Position numbers and translations under genes: made by a program
NCBI RefSeq assembly: GCF_963576545.1
Contig: NC_083639.1
Location: 22,166,118-22,230,117 of the forward strand
DNA: 64,000 bases
Origin: Limanda limanda
Taxonomy: Eukaryota > Chordata > Actinopteri > Pleuronectiformes > Pleuronectidae
Direction: 5' to 3'
Part shown: positions 1-13,060 of the stretch, in pieces
Layout of the letters: each line of letters opens with the position of its first letter
Position numbering within the stretch: the first letter of the stretch is position 1
Notes under the pieces: model-generated
The model's database searches: none
Seen by the model: only the letters and a program-made list of their open reading frames with translations
Told to the model about the DNA's origin: nothing

Positions 1-816
1 TAAAAACGTATGTGTTCACAATATTCATCCAATGTTTAATTTGAGTATCAGACGTTTCTCATGGCTTTACTAGTCGATTTTGTCAGTGGCTCTTAGAATA
101 CATTTCTGATGCCTTGAATATATCCTGGCAACACATCCACTCTATGTACACATTTACGCGAATTCCCAAACAATTTTAAAACTTTTTAAATCGATAGTTG
201 GGGAATACTCTGACATTTTCTCCCACATTCAAGCATTGGTCCAAGTAAAATTAATTTTATACATGGTTAAAATACACTCAACTTTGTGGCTCAGCCAAAG
301 CTTGACTAAAAATAAAGTCTTTTGGTCCTTGTTTTGAATTTCTTGAATTGTTGCCCAAATATTATAATAAGGGGTAATGTTTTGGAGGTTGGGGCTGAAA
401 AGTTTTTGAACCTTTGAACTAAAACACTTAGTCTGGAGGTAAAACAATTAGTGAGTATTGTGGGCACTGCTTCAATGAGTATAGTCTTAATTGTAATGGA
501 TGTTTACGACCACACCCCCATTTAATACAGAAAGATTTTTGAAGCCTCACACGTTTTTGGAGTCATGTTTGGTGAACTTCTTAATGGACCTGTCACAGAC
601 CAGCTGAACTTTGAAGGAATCCTACAGATCTGTATTTTTCACACAAACACCATGTCCACTGTAGTAAAGCCCTGTTCCAAAGAGGCTTGGTTTGCGGACA
701 GTTGAGACAAGGCTACATTTCCGTCCCTGTCGGTAGGTCTGTTGGTTGTCTAGTTTGTTTCTGTGTAGTGGGTTTACACGAAAAAAATACTGAGAAGATT
801 CCCACATAACTTAGTA

Positions 817-1065
817 GTGGGATGGGACATGGGCCAAGAAATGGGCCAAGAAAGAACCCATTAAGTGTCTGGGCGGATCCAAACAAGGTACAGATCCAGG
901 AATCTTCTGTCCCTTTGATATTGAGACATCATCGCTGATATCATCTCATGGATCTTCAATGAAAAAAATCTGGCACATTAAGGGGACTCTTACCTCTGAT
1001 TTTGTGCAATTTGAAGCAGCTTGTTTTGATTCAGGTAGACAATTGGAATGTGAATATGTGAAAAT
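817..1065 (+). repeat. Dispersed teleost repeat, copy 1
   Basis: This stretch shares ordered blocks with 47753-47960 in the same orientation: a 'gacatggg...caagaaagaac' block, a 'gatccagga' block and 'catggatctt'. The two copies are clearly diverged. I recognise the block order as a repeat common in fish genomes but cannot name its family. The flanks at 1-816 and 1066-2526 show no gene or clear repeat to me. Confidence 0.5.
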
Positions 1066-2526
1066 GAGGTTAAAATTATGGTGTACAAAAACAGAAGGAT
1101 CCTTTATCCTCATCACTTCTATGAATTCCACAGTTGCATTTTGAGCATCCTACACATCCTTCTCTCTCCCTCTCTATTGGTGTATCTAACTCTGTTTTCC
1201 CCTCAGTCTGTCATCTTTTTAATGAGTTATTGAAGTCAAGTAACAAATCAGCTCTGGAATGCAGTTGTCTTTTTAAAATGGATTTAGGAATAGTAATTTT
1301 CCAAAAACAAAGTAATAGACAATCTTCGTAGTGATGAAGAATTGGCTCCCACCTTGAGAGACACAGTGCATTTCTTCTGGAGCTCCAGGCTGTGCTGATG
1401 GCTCTGTCTTGCTGTGATTTACACCTCCACTGGCCCCGGCACAGAGTGCGGCAGACAAAACCCTCTAAATGAACAGGTAGTGCGGCTAAATGTAGCCTGA
1501 CCTGGCGCTGAGCGGTTTCTGGCTGCACTTGACCAAACCACAAAGGCCAAACGCTCCTTGCCTCTGCTTTTGCAGACTGGAAATGGCTCCCATCCACAGC
1601 TAATGAACATCCTTTCACTGGATGACAAATTGAGGAGACAAAATGTGTGTCAGGTCGTCATAAAGTCTTCTCCCACAGAGCGGTGCAGAGTGCTGCCTGT
1701 GGATGTGGGGAATGTGAACTCGCTCTGTTGTGGAGCAGTCAAACAGACAAAGAGCCGGGCCACGGCCGTCAGCGGCTGTGGGGCACACTAAGCATCTGGT
1801 GACAGATCAGTCGGGATGCATGACCACTTTACACTAGGCCGACTGTGTGTGGGAGTCCGGGATAGATACATGGAGTGTTTTTACTGCCTACTTAGTGCAC
1901 ACCTCAGGAATTCCAGTGCGGTCCTGTCTTCACTAGTAAAACCTGCTTGTGTGCTCTGCTCCAAACAGCCATGTGTTTAATTGTCTGTGGAAGGAGCCTG
2001 CAAAGCACAAGCATCTTCTTTTTCTCCAACTGTCACATGATCTAGGTGCTCTTCCCCCGGCTGGGTCAATTCGGAAAAAGCAAAATGCAACTGCAGGAGT
2101 AGTTGGTAGAAATCTAGAGGCTTTGCAGACAGTTACAGGATTCCATGCTGATGATTCATCACGTGATAGTGAAATGTTGCTTTTAAAGGTCAGAGTTTGT
2201 GGAAGGACAGTTTGGAAAAAATGGTATCCATCTCTTCACCTTGTGTTGCGTTTTAAATATGGATAATTACCTGCTGATCATTTGTGAGGGTTCAAAAATT
2301 GCTCTTGGTCTCCTTTCATTGTCATGCCACCCTGTCTGAGTAAATATAATGAATCCTGTCATTGTGTGTGGCATACTGGGTAACTGTGTCACAACCGTAA
2401 CTCTACACTTTATGGTCTCAGCCAGTTCAGAGCAATTTAATCCTACAGTGTGTAACAATGGTTCTGCGTGAAAGAGTCCCTATGTGTGTGCCAAGACTGT
2501 TCAGTTAAACTCTGTGTACAGAGGTG

Positions 2527-2760
2527 GGCACTATCCTATATGGGTGGCTGTGGTTCAGGAAGTAGGGCAGGTTGTACACCAACCGGAAGGTTGATGGTTC
2601 AAAACCACAAGACACTGAACCCTAAACTGATCCTTGTACTGTTCAAGGGTGATAGAGAAAGAGCTGTGTATGAATGGGTGAATGTAACTTGTTTGGTAAA
2701 ACCCTTTAAGTGGTCACAAAATGAGAAAAATTATACAAAAATGCAGCCCATTTATTTGAT
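2527..2760 (+). repeat. tRNA-like SINE copy
   Basis: The head reads like a tRNA-derived promoter: an A-box-like 'tggctgtggttcaggaag' is followed about 40 bp later by a B-box-like 'ggttgatggttcaaaacc'. The body then gives 'gtgtatgaatgggtgaatg' and a tail similar to 'ctttaagtggtcacaaaatg'. The same body and tail occur at 38045-38345, and the tail alone at 24536-24680. This is a family widespread in percomorph fish. The copy is diverged and has no evident target-site duplication. Confidence 0.6.
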
Positions 2761-3579
2761 ATTAAAACCAAGGAATCTTCTCGTTTCTGGATGTCATAAA
2801 AAGCATAAAAAGGTTGAAGTCAAAGGCCTCTTCAGAGCATAGACTTTAGCTTCATACAAATGTACGTAAACTGTGGATCTGAATTATCTGAAAAGGGAAT
2901 CCATATTGGAAGTGCTTGTTCTCTCGAATGACCTGCAGAAAACGGCACTACTGGTTGCTGTTATTTGAGTTTATAGTCTCAATCTGTAGTTTGAAGTCTT
3001 CTTCAATACAGCATGATGTCTATTTTTTAAATTACAGTTCCATTTACAGTCAAATAGTGGATAAAGTACTGTATAGATTGGGGCATTGAGACCGTGTGGT
3101 GGAGAGCTAGTACCATGGATGGAATGCAGGTTTCAGTCAGTCTGCACCCCCAGCTGCTCCAAATATGGTCACAAACAAGATAGCGCTGGACAAAATACCA
3201 AATTCGAAAACAGCAGCACACAGTTGGTTGCCAAACTCAATTCATGTTGAGCCGGGGCGCTTATTGTCAGCTTGACCCAGTCCATTTCTTCTTGACCTGT
3301 AAAGGAAGTCAGTAATGTTAAGTTGTTTTGCTGATGATGGACACTAGCACACTTTTTTTCTTTGTACCATATATCTACTTTACTCACAAATATGTGGGTT
3401 CACCTGTTTGCAACAGAGGAGGAGGCTCCACAGACCAGCGGAGCAACATCAATTGTTCAAACTCTTCAATCCACGAATGAATTACGTGTCATGCATTGAC
3501 TAACAGTGACAGAAAAATGTCTTGAACTAATTTTGCGAGCAGTTTTTTACTCATCTTGTAGAAAAAATATATCATCACT

Positions 3580-4420
3580 TTTTTTTATAGGTTTACGGAC
3601 TTCATCGCTGATCCAACAGATCTCCTCATCCGAGGCAGCCATCTTGGTTGTGACAAAAAGGCTTTGATCTGTCTTCTGTCACCTACCAAACCTGCCCATA
3701 TGATCATATGAATGGCTGTGATTGGCCCCGACAGTTTCAAAACAAATGGAAACTTGTCTGAATGTGTCGAGGGGGGTTAGACTTGTCTGTGAGAGGTATT
3801 GAACATGAGCTCGCTGGTTGGTGTAGTTTCCTAGCCTGACGTTGTCATACTCAATTCTAGTCAGAATATGAGTCTGAGACCGTTCCATTGGGCTGTGATT
3901 ATGGGGCGTGTTTCAACCGCACTAGGAAAAAAAATGCCTCCTCACTCAATTGGATAGACCTACAACCAATCAGAGCAATGTAGTATGTGACGTATGTTGA
4001 GCGACGCATCGGGGCCAGCTGATAAAATAAACTTTTCCCGAATCCCATAGGAAGGACGGCAAAAACATCTTTTCCATCTAAAAATGCCTTGATCGCGTTT
4101 CTCTGTTCCTCTTTCAAAATTATTGCGCTGTCGATGTCTCCTAAAACAGACTCAATGGCAGCATCTACACATCTCAGCTCTCCAGCAGCAGGCATGTCTG
4201 TGGAAAGCAAAGTCAACCCAAGCGCTCTTTAGTGATGTAGTTGATTACGTAACTGTTGATCACATATCTATGGTTGATCATCTGTCCATAATCTTATGGT
4301 CGATTGGTCCGAACAGCTTCTATTCGGAGCATAATTTCTCCCCAATGGAGCGACTCCAGACCGAACTTCCCGACCAAAAAATGTTGTGGGCGGGGCTAAG
4401 TTTGTCTGGCATCCAGGCTA
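3580..4420 (-). mobile_element. Relic of a RecQ-helicase-bearing dispersed repeat
   Basis: The block contains a helicase fragment (separate entry) and flanking sequence of the kind that accompanies such fragments in fish genomes, for example 'ctctgattggttgtagg' read on the minus strand and the motif around 4380-4430. I infer a multicopy, transposon-like origin. The exact superfamily cannot be named from the sequence, and the ends were not located. Confidence 0.5.
3899..4216 (-). pseudogene. RecQ-like DNA helicase N-terminal fragment
   Basis: This 105-residue open frame reads 'LKEEQRNAIKAFLDGKDVFAVLP' in two overlapping parts, then MGFGKSLFYQLAP. That is the Q-motif-like segment plus motif I (Walker A, normally TGFGKS, here MGFGKS) of RecQ-family helicases. 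After 'QLAPM' the frame leaves the family and runs into repeat sequence, so motifs Ia to VI are missing. Full RecQ helicases carry about 350 residues of paired RecA-like domains; only the first ~60 residues are here. It is not a working gene. It most likely belongs to a multicopy transposon-associated helicase family rather than to a cellular recq/blm/wrn gene. Confidence 0.65.
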
Positions 4421-4429
4421 ATAGTTTCC

Positions 4430-7265
4430 AGGATAACAGATCTATTATCCCTTGCATCATCACTTTATTCCAGATGTGAAATGAAGGGCCTTGAAGATCA
4501 ATGTATAAAATCCATCAGTGAGCACTTTAAGTTACTATCATGTGAAGCAGTCATCTGACTCTTGCATAATGCAGACAATGTACTGAGCCCATGTCTGAAC
4601 TTTAAATAAACATGACCTAGGTCTGAGATATAGACATATTCTAGACTGAAATGACCTGCAGCTTAAATGTTCAGGTGTGTACATACCCTCTTGTAAACTG
4701 TGTAAACAGACATGTCTAGATGTTTGTATGAAGATGAGGAGCATTCATGAATCCCAGTCAAAGGAATGTCTGCCAATGATTTGATGTATGAAATATCTGG
4801 AAGCCAACCAAGCAGAAATTGTTCCCTTGGATTACTGTGGTGTCAACCTTGTGCTGTCTGTGATATTTTGATTAATGGAAAATGCCTTCAAAAGCTTTTA
4901 GGTGCAAAGGTATTTGATTTAGTGAACACTTGTCAGACAATCCCAAATGAATAAACAAAAGAATACTTTAATATTGTACTATTATACTATTGCTAATGTT
5001 ATTGTTGTCACTTTAATATTTATGTACTGAGTTGAAATATTGAGCACTCAGAATTAGTGTTCAAAAAAGAGCATCAAAAATCTTAATAATAAATGCAAAA
5101 CAACATCTCCTTTACCCTCTACGTATACACGTCCAAATTATAAATAATAATAATACAAAACGTTACTTCAAAAGAAAGATTTTACAATTAGTATTTTTAT
5201 GTTTTTCTCTCAGTGCCTCACATTGCTTTGGAGTGCACCATTCAGAATTTAGCAACATATGAATCAGAATCCCATTGGATTATTTTATTTGTAAATTTAT
5301 TCTCACTGTCAAAAGCTTAATAAGATACATTTAATAAAATAAATAAATAAAATAGATAAATTAGATTAAATAAATAAACTTATTTGAGTGTCCTCACACT
5401 TGTTAATCTTTGTAAATTTACATAAAAAATTGTTTAGGGCCTTTAAACAGAGATCTTCTTTTAATAACCATTAGATTTCTATATCACTATATATAATTCA
5501 CCATTTATGGACAGCTAAAAGAACAGTTAAAAAAGTTTCACAGAACTTTACAGTATTATTTAACTTGTTTCTAAACTAAGTAATATAAATTATAAAATGA
5601 AATTTATATATTTTTTACAGAAATATGAATTTGCTTAGTTGTCTTAAATGTTAAATTACATTGAATCCTATGACCAGTGATTTTCAGTTGTGTGAAACAG
5701 TGAATAAAAGAATGTAAATGTCCTTTTTAAGCAAAAAAAACAATCATCCAGCAGCCTGATCTTTTCCTAGAAATGAGCTGCAGCACGGCAGCAAATCCTC
5801 CCTTGTCACTATTAGGAGCTTCGTGTAAAAACATATTAAGTGTATGTGTGGTGGAAATATTACTGCCTGAGGACATGAACCTGGAATTCACCATTTGTTT
5901 AGTGGATAAGAGAGCACTGCCGGTGCTGCTGGCTACAGGTGGAGGTGGTGCAGAGTTCAGCTGCAGGTAAAACTTACCTGACAGACTGACCTGGGGCTGT
6001 CTGAGTGCTGGGAAACCCACACGAGAGGGAGGGAGGGGGGGCGCTGACAGATGATCACAGGAGGGGACACATAAAGGGAACATTGTTCCTCCGAATCAGC
6101 CACTCATATTGTATATCTGTGTTTATAAATGAACTGGTGACAGTGGAAATACAGCTTCTGAGCCTCCCTGAAGTGTATGAAACTGCTCTGTCTTACACAT
6201 AGAGACGTTTTGAACCGCTCAAACATGCAGCAAATCTAAAATCAAAAAATAAGAATTATGTATACCAGGCATTGTTCAAACATGGTTTGTCAGTTTAAGG
6301 CTCTGCATGCCAAGACCAACAAAGATCTAAGGACAGGAACATAAAAGTGCTATTTGCAATATATCCGTTTCTTCTATATTTGCTGCTCTGTGATCTTACA
6401 AACTGAAGGAGCAGCGAACAGATTAACAGACGTTTCTCTTGATGATGGCTGCGGCTGCTGACATGAAGCTATCAGCTTGATCTGGAGGGCTGCTGCGGAT
6501 CCATCTTCTAGAAAACTGGGATCTGACTTCAAAGAGAGGCTCAGCGCTTCCTATCATTACTGCTGAATTATAAACCTGTCATTAAGTCCAAATTATGTCT
6601 ATTAATAACCTCATTGGGAGAGGTTAAGACCTCAGTGACTTCATGTGGAGGTCGGTTGGATCAGTGAGGTGACGTCTCTGAAGACATGTTCATTTAGGGA
6701 GGTCGTCTGCATGATCTCACTGTGGCAATGAACTGCAGAGAACAGGTGTTGAACTTCCTGAATAGAGACACTCAGCATGCTTGTGAAACAGCCGTCACCC
6801 TCCCTCTCATTACCCACAAATACCTCCTCCAGGTTAGCCCGGCCAGCCAGAGGTGGAGACACATATATACAGCTGTGTTGTTACCACTGTGTGCAAATCA
6901 GAGTTGGCCAGTCCAGAGCATGGCACAAACACACCTGTGGTAACTCCTAAAACTGCCAGATGCAGAGTTAGCAAGTTACCTGCCGGCTGACAATCCATAA
7001 ACCAACACATGGTGAGTTGGATTATGAGCTTTGTGCATCAAACGTGCCTCATCCATACAAATGATTCACCTGGTGAACTGATCAGGGAGCACTTAACTGC
7101 TCACGTCTCCTTTGTAGTGATTGAAATTGTTGGAAGCTCTTTTTTCCAAGTCTGAAGCATCACGGAGCATCTAAAACATCTGATTTCCCAGTAGCTTAAG
7201 CTGCAATTATTCAATGTATCATATAAAATATAATATAAACCTTTATCTTGATGATGTTCTCCTTT
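4430..7265. other. Gene-free, AT-rich stretch
   Basis: I see no convincing gene here. Positions 4950-5720 are strongly AT-rich with runs such as 'aataaataaataaaat'. Short open frames at 5727-6083 and 6641-6943 lack recognisable domains and are most likely chance. Confidence 0.5.
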
Positions 7266-7269
7266 ACAC

Positions 7270-7497
7270 TTGACATCTATTGCACTTCTGTCCGTCCTGG
7301 GAGAGGGATCCCTCACGTGTGGCTCTCTCTGAGGTTTCTACGTTATTCTTTACCCTGTTAAAAGGGTTTTTAGTAGTTTGAGGGTTAAGGACAGAAGATG
7401 TCACACCTTGTTAAAGCCCTATGAGACAAATTGTGATTTGTGAATATGGGCTATACAAATAAACTTTGATTGATTATTTGATTGATTGATAAATCAT
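7270..7497 (+). repeat. L2-type LINE 3' end
   Basis: This matches the well-known 3' UTR of fish L2-like retrotransposons in order: 'gggatccctcacgtgtggct', 'ctgaggtttctacgttattc', 'aaagccctatgagacaaatt' and 'gggctatacaaataaact'. It ends in the TGATT-type tail repeats (ttgattgattatttgattga). It is a 5'-truncated copy with no coding sequence left. Confidence 0.8.
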
Positions 7498-7942
7498 TTC
7501 CCAATTACACTGTTAGCTGTATTTTGTTGACAGTGTGTATTTTTATACCTTTGAGGTATAGTCAAGTTTATTGAAAGGTAGGTACCTGGTTAGGGTCTAG
7601 AAATAATCTTCATGGTTAGAGGACACAGAACAAAACATAAACCACAACTTTAAGGTCACATGCTTTGTAAGTGCAGCCTCAATTAATCAATCTCAACCAA
7701 ACAGTCTCAACTAAATTCTATATACTATATTTGCCTGAATCAAACTCAATACAATACCAAATGTATCAAACACAAATTAGTCCTCATTTAATTTATCTTC
7801 TTTATGAAGTATATCATTACTGCTTCAGTTTTGGAAGTTGTCAGTGGCATGCAGAGAAAATCCTTGTCAAAGGAGAATATGGAGGCAGTGGTAACCACTG
7901 CACCACCATGTCTTAAATTCCTGTAGCAGAATTATCTCTATC

Positions 7943-8495
7943 CAGTGGTGGGATGTGATGAAGTATGTTTACTTAGTTACTGTAATTAAGAACACTAAAG
8001 TTGATTAATTTCTGTGTACTTTTCCCCTTTACTCCACTTCATATATCAGTGATCTGTACTTTCTACTCCACTATATTTTACAATGCATTACATGTTCATT
8101 GTTTTTTTTCAACATTTTTAAAAAGTTATCAATAACAAGGGAATTGGTCCACTGATTCAATGAGAGCAGGCAAAGTCGGCCCCGCCTCCTGCAGCAGCAG
8201 CATTACTTGTAATCAAATATCTGAAATTGATTCAGAAGAGGCCACGACTCAGACATTAGATATAGCTCATTGTATGTAATACAGATACTTATATATATAT
8301 ATATATATACCTACGTCTGAAAAATCCTTGTATTAAACAAAAAACACAGTGAATACTGTTTATGATGTTGTATATCGTTGCATGAGGGAATAGGCTACTC
8401 TCTTCAAGTACCTTTACTTTTCATTTGTTTTAATACATTTTTGTGTATTGGTTTTGTACTTTGAATAAAATGCTGAGATATTTCCTCCACCACTA
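7943..8495. mobile_element. hAT-like MITE (CAGTGGTGG family)
   Basis: The left end is CAGTGGTGGGATG. The right end read on the minus strand is TAGTGGTGGAGGAAATA. Between them is the family's typical 'agttactgtaattaag ... tttctactccactatatttt' body and an (AT)n run near 8292. I find no matching 8-bp target duplication, so the copy is old. A second, partial copy of the same family lies near 54090-54232. Confidence 0.65.
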
Positions 8496-10413
8496 TTTAC
8501 ACTCAATCCTTGTTTTGGCTGAAATATAAACTCTAATCCACCATCCATTACAGGTATTGTCTCTGGATGTAAACTTCTTCCATACAGACGGTTGCCTCTG
8601 TCTGCTACCGTGCTGCAACATACAGTCTCCCAGATTCCAAGCCCAAACCCAGCTGTATCTGTTGTGTTGTTCATTTGTGGTGAACCACTGCTTGGTGTTC
8701 ACCACTCTTATTAATTATCACCCTTCTACATCTTCGTGAAAGTGTCTGTTTTCAAAGAGAAACCTCCACCTTCCTCTAAATGCCTGATGATTGAGATCAA
8801 CTCTTGGCCTTTATCTCGTCTGCTGTCTGCATGAAGTGTAACGCAGCTCTGATGTGCTAACTGTTTATCTCGCTGTCTTTGCTATCACTTATCTCTCAGC
8901 CACTGTTCTTCCAGAAGCTTTAGGAAAGTGACAGTTCTTTCATCAGCCCCCTGGCAGGGAGCGGGAGGAGGGCCTGTGCTCCAAGTCCGTCTCAGTTAGC
9001 TGTGGTTTAGCGTCACACCCAGACGGGACAGTTCTGCTGCCTGAGTCATCAGAGAACAAGAAGACATCATTAACTTAATAGATATCAGATGAAGGGCAAA
9101 CACTGGTTTTAAACTGTGACACTCACCACAAACATGTCATCTTTTAACTGCTCTTTGAACAGCAGGTGTGGAGGAACACCTCATTGTTGTGGATGGGATG
9201 ATGTGAAGCTCTTTATTTGGTGCGTCACTCCTTTTAAACAGCGTTCACCTGTGAGCTTCCTTCTCTCAGCACATGCAATAATAAAGACAACATTTTAGCT
9301 TCAAGGTGCAGCAATATGCAGGTGATGATAGAATAGATACAACTCTTGCCCTATAATTCACCTCATTTATGTCATTAATTCCTCCAGGTGCAGATGTGAA
9401 CTGTGACCTTGATCTCTCAGAACGCTCCTTGTTTTTATATTGACTTAATATTTGCTATGGTGCAAACGGTGAAGTAATAACATGATCAGAGACAGCCAAT
9501 TATAGCCTGGTAAATTTCAAACTTCACTTTAACAGGTTTTAACATGCGCTAATATTCACTTATACGGTTTATTACATCACAGAAGGAACTTGTTGGATGA
9601 ATTGTAACATAAAATTCACCAAATCTGGAAGTCGACCACTAAGGTGTTTAGTGTTGAAAATGGCTCTTTGGTGGTCAAAGGTCACTGTGACCTCTCAAAA
9701 CACACGTTTTGCCTTTTGAACGTGATATCTCAGGAACACCTCAAGGGAATTCTTTAACATTTTGCACAAATGCTTACTTGAACTGGCATGTTTATTGATT
9801 GAATCTTGGTGTTAAAAGGTCAAGGGCACCTTGAACATAATATCTCAAGACCACCTTGAAGGAATTTGTTCAACCTTTGATCAGAAATCTGCCCAGGTTC
9901 CAGGGGGCATTCAACAGGAGTGTGGTATTTCTCGTTAGTTTGGTCCAATGTCCCATCAATTAACATGGTGGAGGTGGAATTTATGATAGATACTGCAGGC
10001 AGCCAGCAGTTGGTGATCACAATGCTTTGACTTCAACACATTTGGCAGGTTTGGTGTTATAGCAGGTGTTTAAGGTTTTATAAATTCATAACCTACAACT
10101 CCAAGCTGAAAGACACACAATGAACATTCAAACCTTGACTGCATGATTCGATCATCTATTAACTTATGTATTGTTAAGCACAAATTGATTGAAACCTATC
10201 TTCTGTGTTTTATTTAATCACCTATTAAGGTTTTCTTTCTTCCACTCATGATAATAATTAAGACCTTTAAACATGGTTCACAGAGGATAAAGGTTTATGG
10301 CTCACTCACAAACATGTGCGTAAGTGTCTGAATGACAAAATGCTCCTCCTCAATGTACTTAATGAAGAAGAAAGAGGAAACTGAAGAGCTCTTGTTTATA
10401 TAGCCCTAGTCAT

Positions 10414-10416
<3 letters not shown>

Positions 10417-10454
<38 letters not shown>
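10417..10454. repeat. (CA)n microsatellite
   Basis: An uninterrupted run of about 19 CA units, followed by a short imperfect extension to 10463. Confidence 0.95.
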
Positions 10455-10460
<6 letters not shown>

Positions 10461-11751
10461 ACAGACTTATGTCATCATCTGCCCCAAATAAACACAGGCC
10501 AAACTCCTCCAGCCTCAAAGGTTAATGGAGAATAGTGTTTCCTTCAGTCGTGGTCCAATGTTTTATTTATTTATCTTAATCATTATATCAGATTATAGTA
10601 TCATGCCCTATGGAGAGTTAACTCAGTGTGATTGTCCCTTAAGATTTAATGTCACCTGAATAGCAGCACTAAATAATGTTTAATTAGGCTTTTGAAGCCT
10701 CATAAAAAAGACACCATCATAATTAATCTGGGAGATTGTTGAGATTGAGATTACACTTTTCACTTGGCTTGATGGTGTCATTAAACAACTCTACAAACAG
10801 AACAACATCAACGACATGTGGTGAGAATTTTAATTTGGTTTATGAACAAAAATATTAATTCATCAGCTGATTCATCATTGATCAGTTGATTAACAAATCA
10901 ACCTTTTGAAGAGCTCTTGTCTAATCACTGCTGTATCCTCTTCACTTGTCTTCATGGTTTCTGAGATCAATTAAAATAAAATATGATCAATGAGCATATC
11001 ACACATTTCATACCCATCAGGCACTGACACAACAAATGAAAGTTCTTATTATAAACCCCACATCAGTCCAAACATATGCTGTCAGATAGGATGAGCCTGC
11101 AGGTGGTGCTGCAGCTCCTGAGCTCTTCAGTGCTGAGGAGCTTGTAAACATTAACATATACTGGCATCATAGAGACCTGATCATTTAAGTCTGGTCTTGT
11201 TCTACCACACAGATTGATATATTCATTTACCCAGAAGTTCTTGTTAAAATCATAGTTCGTTTCAACATTTGCAGTCAGAACATTATTACTGGCTTCAGGT
11301 AAATATTTGTATAGAATTTGACATGGTTACAAAAGAAATACACAAAATAATGATGTTCATGTGGTGATGTGAACTTCTGACCATAGCATGTAAATTTAAC
11401 TGTGTTTGCTTGTTTTCAAATTGAAGCATCCTGTGTGTTGCAGTGGATTAAGCCAATGTCAACAGAGAGCTAAGCTTTAAACAAACTCTGCTTTAGGGAC
11501 AGTCAACTGCTTCTAATCTGGGACCAACAGCCGTAGAGTTCGGTCTATTAGAAAACAAATGCTTACTCACTGAGTGGCGATCGGTCATATTATTACATGT
11601 CTCACTAATTGAGAAAACAACATAACATAGGAAAAGATTTGTTACTCAAATGCTACATTTGAACCTGGATCTGTTATAAAATGTAAATGGAATAGATTAC
11701 ACAATGAGTAACTAATAGAAACAGTGGAGGGAAAAAACGTTGGCCCTATAT

Positions 11752-11796
11752 ATATGTGTGTGTGTGAGTGTGAGTGTGAGTGTGAGTGTGAGTGTG

Positions 11797-11837
<41 letters not shown>
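11752..11837. repeat. Compound (GTGAGT)n-(GT)n microsatellite
   Basis: Starts with a short TATATG/GT section, passes through about eight GAGTGT hexamers, then a pure GT run. The hexamer block looks like expansion of a GT tract bearing one G>A change. A short (AT)n run follows near 11857. Confidence 0.95.
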
Positions 11838-11839
<2 letters not shown>

Positions 11840-12489
11840 CTATGTATATAGCAATATATATATATATATCAATATTATGTGCCATATAAAGTTGGCTGCA
11901 AAGAAGCCAAGAGCCAAATCCAATTTCCATAAAAATAAAGTGGTGACAGGTAATAGAACAATGCTGAGGGAGTTAAAACTTAACACATATCTATGAATTT
12001 AAACCATGTTCTAAACTTGGTGAAAATCTGTTGAAATCCCTAGTAGAGCAGAAAATCTTTGAATCTCCATAGAAAGAGTTTTGTTGATAGAAGAGCTCCA
12101 ACCCTCCTCACACTTGAAAAGTTTGGACCAAACACATACAGAGCAGAGTAGTCACACTTCTACTAAAATTTACTCAGCTGCTTGACATATTTGAGACTGC
12201 ATCAAAATCAAGTGCAGTATTTCTGTAGTATTCTGCCCTGACCGTATTATATTTGACACCTTGAAAAGTTTTACATTGGCAAACATAAACAGTGCAATAT
12301 AAAATAAAACAGCAGCTCATCTATATGATGTTGTTCATAGAGTTTTTGGAACATATGGAAACAACAGGAACCTATTCCGACTTGCCGATGAAGCATTATA
12401 TTTTGACTGTAGCAACTAGACAGACATGGAATGCAAAAGCAATCGCATTAGCAATAGCTTTTCTAAAAATCAAAGCTTGATTCAGTGCA

Positions 12490-13060
12490 GTCAAACCGCG
12501 GGGCTGTGGAGGGTTTGCACCCTGGCGCTGGGAGCAGATTGTACTGAATGACTAACCTTGTCTGTGAGCCGCTCACCATGGCTGGCGAGCTGCCACTGGG
12601 AACACTGGAAGTGTGAAAGGGATAGCAAAGCCTCTCAATTGGCTTCCAAAGCCGAGCTTAGTGAGGCCTCTTTTCTTCCTTAGTGTGACGAGCCGACGAG
12701 GCAGGATCTCCAAGAAGCCTGTCACTTTGACCTAATCCGCTTTCGGCCCAGCTGTGGGGGAAAGTCACCTCTTAGTTTTATCACATTTGAATGCAAACAA
12801 GGCCGGAAGGGTGCTTGTGTGTCACATCGGAGGGCCTGTGAGCTCCTCTGAAAGGGAACCCCTGTAGTCAAGGAGAAAAATGTGACAGGCAGCTCTATCA
12901 TTTGCTCACCAGCCAGACAATTTGAAAAATATTGCCTCTTTCAAGGCGCGCTCTGCTTTTGGGGGCCTAACCCAACACAGCAGGCTGTTTAGCATCTCCA
13001 CAGCCATGCGATTGCTCCTGATAGCCCCATTAGGAAGACTCATTGTCAGTGTTAAACATA
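12490..13060. promoter_or_regulatory. Candidate conserved non-coding block
   Basis: About 570 bp of high-complexity, non-repetitive sequence of mixed base composition, in contrast with AT-rich, repeat-laden flanks. No long open frame fits a protein. It contains distinctive stretches such as 'tctcaattggcttccaaagc' and 'tttgaatgcaaacaaggccg'. Position (about 19 kb beyond the 3' end of wnt7a) and texture suggest a possible distal regulatory element. This is inference from texture only; no alignment was possible. Confidence 0.3.

Larger units (their letters stand above)
8496..12480. other. Gene-poor stretch with a diffuse repeat and microsatellites
   Basis: No gene was recognised. Positions about 9590-9880 carry a 'ggtcaaaggtcactgtgacc ... 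tatctcagga' repeat type that I recognise as dispersed in fish genomes. Microsatellites at 10417-10454 and 11752-11837 are listed separately. The rest shows nothing I can identify. Confidence 0.45.

Noticed and set aside
1211..1618. 135-codon minus-strand open frame
   Set aside because: No recognisable motif, no splice or promoter context, and it overlaps other random frames.
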